Positions 40,978-48,674 of a stretch of 51,796 bases of DNA are shown here, piece after piece. Under the pieces are notes generated by a model. That model saw nothing but the letters and a program-made list of their open reading frames with translations. It made no database searches and was not told the origin of the DNA. Positions within the stretch are counted from its first letter, which is position 1. Each line of letters opens with the position of its first letter. Origin of the DNA: Candidatus Saccharimonadota bacterium (GTDB lineage: Bacteria > Patescibacteriota > Saccharimonadia > Saccharimonadales > Saccharimonadaceae); NCBI GenBank assembly GCA_009785095.1, contig WQXA01000003.1, forward strand, positions 1 through 51,796, in the 5' to 3' direction. The position numbers and the translations under genes are program-made.

Positions 40978-42405
40978 GTGAAACCATCCCAAACCTTCTT
41001 TTTCTATGACCTCGAAACTTCCGGTCTGTCCGGGCGATACGACCGCATTATGCAATTCGCCGGCCAGCGCACCGACATGGATTTGAACCCGATCGGCGAG
41101 CCGATCAATTTGCTAGTCAAACTGACCGACGATATTTTGCCGTCGCCGGACGCTATCATGATCACCAAAATCACGCCGCAACGAACCGTCCAGGACGGCA
41201 TTTCCGAAGCCGAATTCGTGCGCCGATTCACGGCCGAAATCACCACGCCCGGCACGATTATCACCGGTTTCAACAACGTCCGTTTCGACGACGAATTCAT
41301 GCGCCATGCGCTGTGGCGGAATTTCCACGATCCGTACGAGTGGTCGTGGGCGGACGGGCGATCGCGCTGGGATTTGCTCGACGTGGTGCGCTTGGTGCGG
41401 GCGCTGCGCCCCGATGATATAAATTGGCCATTTAATACAAAGGACGGCAAGAAAATCCCGACCGTCAATTTGGTCGACATGGCGCGGGCGAACGGATTCG
41501 AGAACGAAAGGGCACACGACGCGTTGGCTGATGTTGAGACGCTGCTGAGACTGGCCAAACTTTTAAAGGAAAAACAGCCAAAAATGTGGGATTATTTGCT
41601 GAAAAATCGTGACAAAAAAGCAGTCGCCAAGTTGGTAAATCCGAGCGAGCCGAGAGCCTTTGTTTACGCTAGCGGCCGCTATCCGGCCGAGTTCGAAAAG
41701 ACCACCGTCGCCTGGCCGCTCGCGCCGGCCAAAAAACCGGGCGCGGTGATCGTCTATGATCTGCGCGTCGATCCCGCGAGCTGGGCGGATAAAAGTTTGA
41801 AAGAGTTAGAAAAAATCGCCAATGCGTCCTACGAGGAGCGAAAAAGCGAAAATTTCGCGCCATTGCCGGTCAAGGAGCTCGGGCTAAACCGCTGTCCCGC
41901 CGTGGCGCCGATCGGCACGCTCGACGCGGCGGCCAAAAAACGTTTGGGACTCGACATGAAAAAGGTCGAGGCGAACTTTGATTATCTAAAGGAAAATCGC
42001 GGGTTGGTCGACAAATTGGTGGCGGCCGTCGGTTCGCGTCCCGATTTCGCCACCGCGCCGGACGTCGAAGGTCAACTCTACGACAGCTTCACGCCCGACG
42101 CCGACCGCGCGCGAATTCGTGCCGTGGCCGCCATGAACGCCGAAGATTTAGCAGATTTCCACCCAACTTTCACCGACGAACGCTTGCCGGAATTGTTGCT
42201 ACGTTACAAGGCGCGCAACTTCCCAACCTCCTTGAGCGAAGAGGAGCGCGCCGAATGGGAAATCCACCGCGCCGCCAAATTCCAACGCGAAATTCCGAAA
42301 TTCATGGAGAGCCTGACGCGCCTCGCCCAGGCGCCGAATACGGACGATTTCTTACTCCAAGAACTCCAACTCTGGGCAGAATCGATCGCGCCGATGGTGG
42401 ATTAG
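40978..42405 (+). CDS. sbcB: Exodeoxyribonuclease I (SbcB)
   Basis: 3'-5' single-strand DNA exonuclease of repair and recombination. 475 aa, normal length. The DEDDh exonuclease motifs are FFYDLETSG (Exo I), GFNNVRFDDEFMRHALWRNFHDPYEW (Exo II, typical for SbcB) and AHDALADVE (Exo III). The SH3-like and C-terminal helical parts follow. GTG start six bases after TAAAAT. The last ten codons are duplicated at 42965-42993 after the toxin-antitoxin pair. Confidence 0.94.
   Translation: MKPSQTFFFYDLETSGLSGRYDRIMQFAGQRTDMDLNPIGEPINLLVKLTDDILPSPDAIMITKITPQRTVQDGISEAEFVRRFTAEITTPGTIITGFNNVRFDDEFMRHALWRNFHDPYEWSWADGRSRWDLLDVVRLVRALRPDDINWPFNTKDGKKIPTVNLVDMARANGFENERAHDALADVETLLRLAKLLKEKQPKMWDYLLKNRDKKAVAKLVNPSEPRAFVYASGRYPAEFEKTTVAWPLAPAKKPGAVIVYDLRVDPASWADKSLKELEKIANASYEERKSENFAPLPVKELGLNRCPAVAPIGTLDAAAKKRLGLDMKKVEANFDYLKENRGLVDKLVAAVGSRPDFATAPDVEGQLYDSFTPDADRARIRAVAAMNAEDLADFHPTFTDERLPELLLRYKARNFPTSLSEEERAEWEIHRAAKFQREIPKFMESLTRLAQAPNTDDFLLQELQLWAESIAPMVD
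42375..42403 (+). repeat. 29-bp direct repeat, copy 1 (end of sbcB)
   Basis: Begins GGCAGAATCGATCGCG and ends GATGGTGGATT; it codes for the last residues of SbcB (AESIAPMVD). An identical copy lies exactly 590 bases downstream. Confidence 0.95.
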
Positions 42406-42460
42406 GGTTGCTTTTTCAAAACAAATGTAATACAATTGTAGTCATAAAGAAAGGAAAACT

Positions 42461-42703
42461 ATGACTACCGCAGTAAAAAGTATTCGCCTGAACGCTGACG
42501 AGATGAAATTACTCGAAACAGCAGCGCAATTTTACGGCATGAGCGTGCCAAAATTCTTAAAATTTTCTGCTAAAAAACAGGCCGAGGACGCGCTCGACGT
42601 AGCGATAGCCGAAAAAATCCTCAGCGAAGACAATAGCCGCATTAGCTGGGATGAATTTGCCAATGAATTTTTGAGCAAAAAAAATGATAGTTTACCAAGT
42701 TGA
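42461..42703 (+). CDS. Antitoxin of a RelE-type pair (ribbon-helix-helix-like)
   Basis: An 80-aa protein. The N-terminus TAVKSIRLNADEMKLLETAA has a short strand followed by helices, as in ribbon-helix-helix antitoxins, and the C-terminus DNSRISWDEFANEFLSKK should bind the toxin. AAAGGA precedes the ATG and TACAAT (42431-42436) may be the promoter. It overlaps the toxin gene by 20 bases. Confidence 0.82.
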   Translation: MTTAVKSIRLNADEMKLLETAAQFYGMSVPKFLKFSAKKQAEDALDVAIAEKILSEDNSRISWDEFANEFLSKKNDSLPS

Positions 42704-42959
42704 ATTCAAAGTAACTTTTATCAAAAGTCTACGCAAAATCAGTAGCGTCGATCGGACGCGAATCGAAAAGTGGATTGTCAAAAACCTGCACGACACCGCG
42801 AATCCGCGCGCCCAAGGCAAAGCGCTGACGGGAAACCTCAACGGACTGTGGCGCTATCGTGTCGGTAAATATCGAATTATTGCGCAGATCCGCGACGCAG
42901 AATTGATTTTATTAATGATCGATGTCGCAAATCGCGGGCAAGTTTACAGGAATAGATGA
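42684..42959 (+). CDS. RelE-family mRNA interferase toxin
   Basis: A 91-aa protein. It begins MIVYQVEFKVTFIKSLRKIS and has ARAQGKALTGNLNGLWRYRVGKYRIIAQ in pieces NPRAQGKALTGNLNGLWRYR and VGKYRIIAQI, then IDVANRGQVYR. These are the RelE signatures with the basic residues needed for cleavage. It overlaps its antitoxin. The pair lies between the two 29-bp repeats. Confidence 0.9.
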   Translation: MIVYQVEFKVTFIKSLRKISSVDRTRIEKWIVKNLHDTANPRAQGKALTGNLNGLWRYRVGKYRIIAQIRDAELILLMIDVANRGQVYRNR

Positions 42960-42964
42960 ACTAT

Positions 42965-42993
42965 GGCAGAATCGATCGCGCCGATGGTGGATT
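42965..42993 (+). repeat. 29-bp direct repeat, copy 2
   Basis: It is an exact copy of 42375-42403. Here it is not translated as part of sbcB, and the stop context differs (TTGATG). Confidence 0.95.
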
Positions 42994-43013
42994 GATGTGT
43001 TAAAATATAAGCA

Positions 43014-43055
43014 CTGAAACACGACCGGAACTGGAATGTACCGGTCGTGTTTCAG
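43014..43055. terminator. Bidirectional terminator between the toxin gene and the convergent unknown gene
   Basis: A perfect 15-bp stem, CTGAAACACGACCGG with CCGGTCGTGTTTCAG, around 12 bases; T-rich on the right and A-rich on the left. It lies between convergent genes. Confidence 0.85.
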
Positions 43056-43068
43056 TTTATTGCGAATC

Positions 43069-43407
43069 TCATAACTTGAACCCAGCCATCATATTCTGGA
43101 ACTCCTGGCGGCTGGTGTTGCAACCTGTTTGGACGAGCATGAGAGAAAATGGTTTGGCTGCGATAAAGGCAGTGCCGGGATGTTTGGTCATGTCGGACAT
43201 AAAACTCTTAACCGCGTTCTCTTTCTGGCCAGCATCGTATAATTCGAGTGCACGTTTAATCGCCCAGTTTAAATGTTCGCGAGGCGTCGTCTCGGCAGTC
43301 TCTGCTTCTCCTCCGACATCTGGGCTCATCAAAACCCTCGCACCAACAGCGTCCGCGACCTCATGAATAGGTCCACCATGTCTCGTTGGATCAGAAGAGT
43401 TTTCCAT
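43069..43407 (-). CDS. Small helical protein of unknown function
   Basis: A 112-aa soluble protein that I do not recognise. Residues 1-42 are polar and acidic (AETAETTPREHLNW at the end). Residues 43-100 are helical and amphipathic (IKRALELYDAGQKENAVKSF, then PFSLMLVQTG), resembling a tetratricopeptide-like helix pair. One Cys. It is transcribed away from uvrA. AGA and AAA codons suggest an accessory gene. Confidence 0.6.
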   Translation of the reverse strand: MENSSDPTRHGGPIHEVADAVGARVLMSPDVGGEAETAETTPREHLNWAIKRALELYDAGQKENAVKSFMSDMTKHPGTAFIAAKPFSLMLVQTGCNTSRQEFQNMMAGFKL

Positions 43408-43469
43408 TTATTCTTTCCCCATTTCTGATTGACTTTGATAACATCGCCGGAATCCCGTCAACCAAAAAG

Positions 43470-43577
43470 GACACCGCGAGGTGTCTTACTTCCGTTCACA
43501 ACCGAGGCATAGCCCAAATCGTTTACGCGGTGCCCATTGCCGGTCTATGCGTAAACGTGGTTGTGTAAAAGTAAGAC
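43470..43577. repeat. Compound palindrome upstream of uvrA
   Basis: A small hairpin GACACC/GGTGTC (43470-43485) is followed by a large one: GTCTTACTT, CACAACC and CGTTTACGC on the left face GCGTAAACG, GGTTGTG and AAGTAAGAC on the right. The left arm has 16 extra bases including GCATAG, which can pair with CTATGC (43545-43550) in competition with the main stem. It could be a structured RNA, a regulatory switch or an intergenic palindromic element. Otherwise this 245-base gap holds only the uvrA promoter. Confidence 0.6.
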
Positions 43578-43637
43578 TCTTGCATTGTACTACAATTTCT
43601 TCTACATGACAAGCTGGACTTTTTTGTCTAAACGGTG

Positions 43638-43643
43638 TATAAT
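43638..43643 (+). promoter_or_regulatory. -10 box of uvrA
   Basis: TATAAT nine bases before the ATG at 43653; a leader of only two or three bases is predicted. Confidence 0.5.
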
Positions 43644-43652
43644 GCCTCGGTT

Positions 43653-46600
43653 ATGTCGGAGAAAGTCATCAGGGTTCGCGGCGCGCGCGAACATAATCTA
43701 AAGAACATCAATGTCGAGATTCCGCGCGATAAATTTGTCGTCATCACCGGTCTCAGCGGATCGGGCAAATCTTCTTTGGCATTCGATACAATTTACGCCG
43801 AAGGCCAGCGTCGCTACGTCGAATCGCTCAGCTCCTACGCCCGGCAATTCTTAGGCCAGATGGAAAAACCCGACGTTGACCAAATCGATGGCCTCAGCCC
43901 GGCTATCTCGATCGATCAGAAATCGGCCAGTCGGAATCCGCGCTCGACGGTGGCGACAGTGACAGAAATCTACGATTATTTACGATTATTGTTCGCGCGT
44001 ATCGGCATCCCGCATTGTCCGGCCTGTGGCCGCGAGGTTCAGCGCCGCACGCCGCAAGCGATTATTGATGAGATCATGAATCTCGAAGGGCGACGCGTCT
44101 ACATCGGCGCGCCTCTGGCTAAGCAAAAGAAAGGCGAATTCGCGCACATTCCTGATCAATATATGGCTAAGGGATTTGCCCGCGCCCGCGTCGACGGCGT
44201 GATTTATGCGCTCGATGAGTGGCCAGAGCTCGACAAGCAACACAAGCACGACATCGAACTCATCGTTGATCGTTTGGTCATTCAACCGGACGCGATTTCG
44301 CGCATCACCCAATCGGTCGAAACGGCGCTCGAACTCGGCGGCGGCACGGTCGAAATAGTCGAGTTAAGTTCAGACGCGGTCGCTGCCTCGCGTAACATTT
44401 CTTCCGAATCGGACTTGACGCGAAAAATGTCATACACTGGTCGTCCGTCAGAACCGTCGCAGAGCGACGAACCTGTCGGCGACGTCAGGAATATACATTT
44501 TTCGACATCAAATCTGGTAAATGATTCAGAAGAAAGTCACGCGGGCGCGCTTGCTAGTGAGATTATTCATGTCTTTTCCACTTCTTACGCTTGCGTCGAC
44601 CACCCCGACGAGCAGATTCCCGAGCTCGAGCCGCGGCTGTTTTCTTTCAACGCGCCGTTTGGGGCTTGTCCGATTTGCACCGGTCTCGGTTCGCGGTTGG
44701 AGGTTGATCCCGACCTTGCTCTGAACTTGAATTTGACTATCGCCGAGGGGGCGATTCGGCCGTTCAATCGCGTCAACGTCGATGCTTGGTGGATGAAGAA
44801 ATTGGCGGCGGTTGGTCAAAAACACGGTTTTGATCTGCGCACGTTGGTGAAAGATCTGTCTGATGACGCCAAGCAGAAAATCCTCTATGGCACGGGCGCG
44901 CAGAAATACACCGTGACGCTCGGCAACGGTCGCGATTATGATACGACGTACGAGGGCGTGATTCCGAATCTGGAGCGGCGCTGGAAGGAGACCGATAGCG
45001 ATTTCATGCGGCGCGACATTGAGCGTTTTATGCGTGAGCGCGAATGTATGGTTTGTCACGGCACGCGTCTCAAACCGGTCGTGGCCGCCGTCACTATCCA
45101 AGGTCTAAGCATCGTCGACATTTGTAATCTCGGTGTTGATGATGCGCTCGATCTGTTCAAGAATAAAATCAAGTTGACCGAACAAGAGGAATTTATTGCT
45201 CGCCAAATTTTCAAAGAAATCATCGCCCGACTCGGTTTCATGAGTGATGTCGGGTTGGATTATCTCGAGCTCGGGCGCGCGGCTAATACGCTGAGCGGCG
45301 GCGAAGCGCAAAGAATCCGCCTAGCTACCCAGATCGGTAGCGGCCTGCAGGGCGTCCTTTATGTCTTGGACGAGCCGTCGATCGGCCTGCATCAACGTGA
45401 CAATGAGCGGCTGATCGCCACGCTCAAACATCTGCGCGATCTCGGCAACACGGTTTTGGTGGTCGAACACGACGAGGAAACCATTCGCGGCAGCGATTAT
45501 TTGCTCGACATCGGGCCGGGCGCGGGCGAACACGGCGGCAAAATTGTGGCCGAAGGCACGCCGGCCGAAGTCGCCAAAAATCCCGATTCGATCACCGGTC
45601 AATATTTGAGTGGCAAGAAAAAAATCGCCGTGCCAAAGAAACGCCGCACCATCGACCCGAAACGTCAATTGATCATCCGCGGCGCGCGCGAGCATAACCT
45701 GAAAAAGATCGACGTGGCTTTTCCGCTGGGCGTCCTGAACGTTGTGACCGGTGTTAGCGGCTCGGGCAAATCGACGTTGGTGAACGACATTTTGAGCAAG
45801 GAACTAGCGGCTCGTCTCAACCGCGCTCAGGCTGTGGCCGGGGCGCATGAGAGCATCGAGGGCATCCAATTCCTAGACAAAGTCATCACCATCGATCAAT
45901 CGCCGATCGGTCGCACACCGCGCTCGAATCCGGCGACTTACACCGGAGTTTTCACGGCAATTCGCGAGCTGTTTGCGGTCACGCCCGAGGCCAACATTCG
46001 CGGCTACAAAGCCGGTCGGTTTTCTTTCAACGTGCGCGGCGGTCGCTGCGAAAATTGCCAAGGCGACGGCGTCATCAAAATCGAGATGCATTTTCTACCC
46101 GACATTTATGTGACCTGTGAAGAATGCAAAGGCAAGCGCTACAATCGCGAGGCGCTCGAGATCAAATACAAAGGCAAAACCATCGCCGACGTGCTCAAAA
46201 TGACGGTCGAAACCGCGGCCGAGTTTTTCAAAAACGTGCCGGCCGTGGCGCGGAAATTGGACACTTTGGTCGAGGTGGGCTTGGGCTACATCACGCTCGG
46301 CCAACCGGCCACGACATTTAGCGGCGGCGAAGCCCAGCGCATAAAACTAGCCACCGAATTATCGCGCCGCGCCACGGGAAAAACTCTCTATATTTTGGAC
46401 GAGCCGACGACCGGCCTGCACGCCGACGACGTCAAACGTCTGCTGGCGGTGCTAAACGCCCTGGTCGAAACCGGCAATTCAATGATCATTATCGAGCACA
46501 ACGTCGACGTTATCAAATGTGCCGACCACATCCTCGACCTCGGCCCGGACGGCGGTTTGAATGGCGGCTACGTCATCGCCAAAGGCACGCCCGAGGAAGT

Positions 46601-46658
46601 GGCGGAGGTCAAGAAATCTTATACTGGGCAGTATCTGAAACAAACATTAAAACTCTGA
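43653..46658 (+). CDS. uvrA: Excinuclease ABC subunit A with an in-frame palindromic insertion
   Basis: Damage-recognition ATPase of nucleotide excision repair. 1001 aa against the usual 940-950. Two ABC modules: Walker [14 protein letters not shown] and [13 protein letters not shown]; signatures [14 protein letters not shown] and [14 protein letters not shown]; Walker [13 protein letters not shown] and [12 protein letters not shown]. Zinc motifs CPACG, CPICTG and CENCQGDG...CEECKG are present. Residues about 246-297, just before the [11 protein letters not shown] zinc region, are coded by the palindromic element shared with uvrD. The preferred start is ATG 43653; the ATG at 43635 overlaps the -10 region. 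Confidence 0.96.
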   Translation: MSEKVIRVRGAREHNLKNINVEIPRDKFVVITGLSGSGKSSLAFDTIYAEGQRRYVESLSSYARQFLGQMEKPDVDQIDGLSPAISIDQKSASRNPRSTVATVTEIYDYLRLLFARIGIPHCPACGREVQRRTPQAIIDEIMNLEGRRVYIGAPLAKQKKGEFAHIPDQYMAKGFARARVDGVIYALDEWPELDKQHKHDIELIVDRLVIQPDAISRITQSVETALELGGGTVEIVELSSDAVAASRNISSESDLTRKMSYTGRPSEPSQSDEPVGDVRNIHFSTSNLVNDSEESHAGALASEIIHVFSTSYACVDHPDEQIPELEPRLFSFNAPFGACPICTGLGSRLEVDPDLALNLNLTIAEGAIRPFNRVNVDAWWMKKLAAVGQKHGFDLRTLVKDLSDDAKQKILYGTGAQKYTVTLGNGRDYDTTYEGVIPNLERRWKETDSDFMRRDIERFMRERECMVCHGTRLKPVVAAVTIQGLSIVDICNLGVDDALDLFKNKIKLTEQEEFIARQIFKEIIARLGFMSDVGLDYLELGRAANTLSGGEAQRIRLATQIGSGLQGVLYVLDEPSIGLHQRDNERLIATLKHLRDLGNTVLVVEHDEETIRGSDYLLDIGPGAGEHGGKIVAEGTPAEVAKNPDSITGQYLSGKKKIAVPKKRRTIDPKRQLIIRGAREHNLKKIDVAFPLGVLNVVTGVSGSGKSTLVNDILSKELAARLNRAQAVAGAHESIEGIQFLDKVITIDQSPIGRTPRSNPATYTGVFTAIRELFAVTPEANIRGYKAGRFSFNVRGGRCENCQGDGVIKIEMHFLPDIYVTCEECKGKRYNREALEIKYKGKTIADVLKMTVETAAEFFKNVPAVARKLDTLVEVGLGYITLGQPATTFSGGEAQRIKLATELSRRATGKTLYILDEPTTGLHADDVKRLLAVLNALVETGNSMIIIEHNVDVIKCADHILDLGPDGGLNGGYVIAKGTPEEVAEVKKSYTGQYLKQTLKL
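44390..44542 (+). repeat. Palindromic element B2 in uvrA, twin of the uvrD element
   Basis: The core is nearly identical to uvrD 18151-18262 (CTTGACGCGAAAAATGTCAT and CAGGAATATACATTTTTCGA in both). The outer arms differ from uvrD in sequence but are still self-complementary (GCGTAACATTTCTTC facing GAAGAAAGTCACGC). The frame is the same as in uvrD. Confidence 0.93.
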
Positions 46659-46665
46659 TTATGAC

Positions 46666-46684
46666 TGCAGGAACGGTTCCTGCA
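46666..46684 (+). repeat. Perfect short palindrome G1 after uvrA
   Basis: TGCAGGAACGGTTCCTGCA, perfect with one central base. Related copies are at 47379 and 47974; together they bracket the two G-tract genes. Confidence 0.85.
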
Positions 46685-46747
46685 AACGAAACGATTCTAT
46701 ATTCTATACTGGACAATATTTAAAAGTTGTGCTACGATATTAACAAT

Positions 46748-47336
46748 ATGAGAACCAGACCGGGGTTTGAGAGTGATGCGGATTATGAAGAGTGGCTGCG
46801 AGATTCCGGAACACCCCCGGGAGATTTTTTGGACAGTGTTCTTGCTGATTTTGATGCAAATTCTTACCCGCTCGATTTCGAAGAATATCTAAAGCTATAT
46901 CGCCAGCGTATGGGGGGGGGGAACGAACAGCGGTATCAACTGTTATGGGTATGCGCTAGGGACTACAACTGAAGCATGGCAGACAGGGTCATTAGATATA
47001 TTTAGATTCCCAGGGTCAGCTGCTGCCGGGCACTCTTTAAGATACGAGATACCCCCTGGAGGTTTGACGGACGACGCAATAATGAATAGGTTCATCGCGG
47101 ATATAGGCTTTTTTGGGTTTGCAATTTCAACTTCCGCAAAAGCTATGCAGGTTGTAATGTGTGTTCAGCATGATCCAGACGACGGGGGCTTCAATGGCTT
47201 TCACGTTGCTCGACGTGATCGATGTGGAAGATGGTCTCACAAGCCAGGTTGGGTGGGGGCTCCCGAACGCATCGAAATAGTTGGTGGTAGGGTAGGTCGC
47301 TTTTCTGTCATAGGGCAAGTAGGCATAACCAGATAG
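46748..47336 (+). CDS. Papain-like (NCYxYAL) protein, phase-variable and presently out of frame
   Basis: The ATG at 46748 opens a frame that passes a G10 run (46912-46921) and stops at 46972 after 74 codons. In the neighbouring frame the sequence is open from the run to 47336. Removal of one G (or addition of two) joins them into a 195-aa protein. The joined part has NCYGYALG (candidate catalytic Cys65) and, near the end, FHVARRDRCGRWSHKPG (candidate His), a Cys-His pattern I associate with papain-like or NlpC-like amidase/peptidase folds. The N-terminal 55 residues are acidic. I count it OFF in this sequence. TACGAT nine bases upstream may be the -10. Confidence 0.65.
46912..46921 (+). repeat. 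G10 tract breaking the NCYxYAL gene
   Basis: Ten G; the first completes an ATG codon. In this state the frame leads to CARDYN and a stop. Nine G would continue GGG ACG AAC AGC GGT ATC into the long downstream frame. Confidence 0.88.
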
Positions 47337-47341
47337 GGGAC

Positions 47342-47362
47342 TTGCAAGCTCCGTCCTTGCAA
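47342..47362 (+). repeat. Short palindrome F3, intergenic copy of the mnmA unit
   Basis: Identical to the 21-base units in mnmA (19569 and 19644). It lies five bases after the stop of the preceding gene. Confidence 0.85.
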
Positions 47363-47378
47363 AAGGAAAGACAAGGGC

Positions 47379-47397
47379 TGCAGGAATGGTTCCTGCA
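47379..47397 (+). repeat. Short palindrome G2
   Basis: TGCAGGAATGGTTCCTGCA, one base different from G1, between the two G-tract genes. Confidence 0.82.
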
Positions 47398-47421
47398 AGC
47401 GCTGACGCCATCTTTTCAGGG

Positions 47422-47450
47422 TTGATCATTTAGAATTATTGTGATATAAT
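47422..47450 (+). promoter_or_regulatory. Promoter of the G-tract gene at 47457
   Basis: TTGATC (47422-47427), a 17-base spacer ending TTGTGA, and TATAAT (47445-47450), six bases before the ATG. Leaderless start predicted. Confidence 0.7.
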
Positions 47451-47456
47451 ATTAGC

Positions 47457-47966
47457 ATGATTGAAGTGCGAAGAGCCACCCGGACTACAGAACAAGGGAC
47501 GCTTTTTGCGGAGCATGTTCTTGAGCGGGGGGGGGTAGAGTATCAAATTGATATCACCGCTCTGATCTCTTTAAAAGAAAAGGTAGGTAGTGAGGCCAAG
47601 TCGTACATAGATGACCTGGTTGAGATATTACGATGTGTCCGGGAAGAGCGCAGCATGATGTTTGCCGATGAGGATGAGTATTTCTTGAAAATAATATTTT
47701 TCGAAACGATAGGAGCAGTTAAAGATCGTCACGATCAAAGTGCAATCCTTAATTTTTTCAGATCATATATGAGCAGTGACGATGAACCACCGGATGCACC
47801 CGGTCGCCTAGTACCGCATGTTGTTACAAGCAATCGCGATCCAAATAAAAGATCTACAACAAAGCATCCTGCTGCTCAGACTGCATTACAACTCGCAGGT
47901 GCAGGAGGCTTACCTATGAGGCGAAAACCACCCAAAGGTGATCGCGCCCTTGCTTACAAGGACTAA
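47457..47966 (+). CDS. Unknown protein with G9 tract at codons 24-27
   Basis: A 169-aa soluble protein that I do not recognise. Residues 1-35 form strands with Arg/Glu (EVRRATRTTEQGTLF). Residues 38-110 are helical (YIDDLVEILRCVREER, KIIFFETIGAVKDRH). The C-terminal 60 residues are Pro/Arg/Lys-rich and probably disordered. The bases 47527-47535 are G9, read as CGG GGG GGG GTA (R G G V) and in frame. A one-base slip would abolish the protein after 24 residues. The leaderless start is six bases after TATAAT. Confidence 0.68.
   Translation: MIEVRRATRTTEQGTLFAEHVLERGGVEYQIDITALISLKEKVGSEAKSYIDDLVEILRCVREERSMMFADEDEYFLKIIFFETIGAVKDRHDQSAILNFFRSYMSSDDEPPDAPGRLVPHVVTSNRDPNKRSTTKHPAAQTALQLAGAGGLPMRRKPPKGDRALAYKD
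47527..47535 (+). repeat. G9 tract in the gene at 47457
   Basis: Nine G within the coding frame; the gene is ON at this length. Confidence 0.85.
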
Positions 47967-47973
47967 TTACAAT

Positions 47974-47992
47974 TGCAGGAACCGTCCCTGCA
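47974..47992 (+). repeat. Short palindrome G3
   Basis: TGCAGGAACCGTCCCTGCA, seven bases after the stop of the G-tract gene; third member of the G family in 1.3 kb. Confidence 0.8.
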
Positions 47993-48050
47993 AAGAAACG
48001 CAACAAAACAAAACAACACAATAACCTCAATGGATAATATTCAACAGACG

Positions 48051-48059
48051 TGATACAAT
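48051..48059 (+). promoter_or_regulatory. Extended -10 promoter of the 4-TM protein gene
   Basis: TGATACAAT ends nine bases before the ATG at 48069, giving a very short leader. Confidence 0.55.
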
Positions 48060-48068
48060 AGAATAACC

Positions 48069-48446
48069 ATGAGGAAATACGCCATCTTTTTTGCTCGTTG
48101 GGTGTTGACGTCGCTCGGTCTCTGGATCGTGGTGCGTCTTTTTGGGCACGAAGCCGATGTCACTGTCGCGCAGTCGGTCGCTACTTTCTTGTTGGCTGGC
48201 CTGATTTTTGCGTTCATTAATTCGATCTTAAAACCGGTCATCACCACTTTGTCGCTGCCGTTCGTTTTGGTCACGCTGGGGCTGTTCATGCTGATCATCA
48301 ATGGCCTGATGGTTTGGCTGACGATTGCTCTGTCGCCGAATCTCCAAATGACTTTTGGTTGGGCGATCGTTTCCGGAATCGTCCTAAGTCTGGTAAACTA
48401 TTTAATGAGTGAGATCGATGATATAGGGATTAAGGAGAAGAAATAA
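48069..48446 (+). CDS. Four-TM membrane protein of the phage-holin-4-2/YvlD type
   Basis: A 125-aa protein with four TM segments: IFFARWVLTSLGLWIVVRLF, SVATFLLAGLIFAFINSILK, PFVLVTLGLFMLIINGLMVW and TFGWAIVSGIVLSLVNYLMS. The block AFINSILKPVITTLSLPFVLVTLGLF is the family signature (N-x-x-L-K-P). Despite the name these are ordinary membrane proteins in many bacteria. It overlaps secG by one base, so the two are co-transcribed. Confidence 0.85.
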   Translation: MRKYAIFFARWVLTSLGLWIVVRLFGHEADVTVAQSVATFLLAGLIFAFINSILKPVITTLSLPFVLVTLGLFMLIINGLMVWLTIALSPNLQMTFGWAIVSGIVLSLVNYLMSEIDDIGIKEKK

Positions 48447-48673
48447 TGGAAACGCTTCAGGAAATTTTACCAACCATAACGATCGTTAGCGCGGCTTTGA
48501 TGGTGTTGATGATCCTTTTGCAATCGCGCGGCGCCACGCTCGGGGCTGGTTTTGGCTCGAGTGGCGAGCTATTTACGACGCGGCGCGGCCTCGAAAAGAA
48601 CTTATACGAAACAACGATTGTCGTAGCGGTAATCTTCGTCCTGTCGATCGTGACCAATTTAATTTTAGGTTAA
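48446..48673 (+). CDS. secG: Preprotein translocase subunit SecG
   Basis: A 75-aa protein with two TM segments (ITIVSAALMVLMILLQSRG and TTIVVAVIFVLSIVTNLIL) and the loop GATLGAGFGSSGELFTTRRG, which is the SecG signature. It assists SecYE in protein export. AAGGAGAAGAAATA precedes the ATG. It ends one base before the following gene, which encodes an exported binding protein. Confidence 0.94.
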   Translation: METLQEILPTITIVSAALMVLMILLQSRGATLGAGFGSSGELFTTRRGLEKNLYETTIVVAVIFVLSIVTNLILG

Positions 48674-48674
48674 A

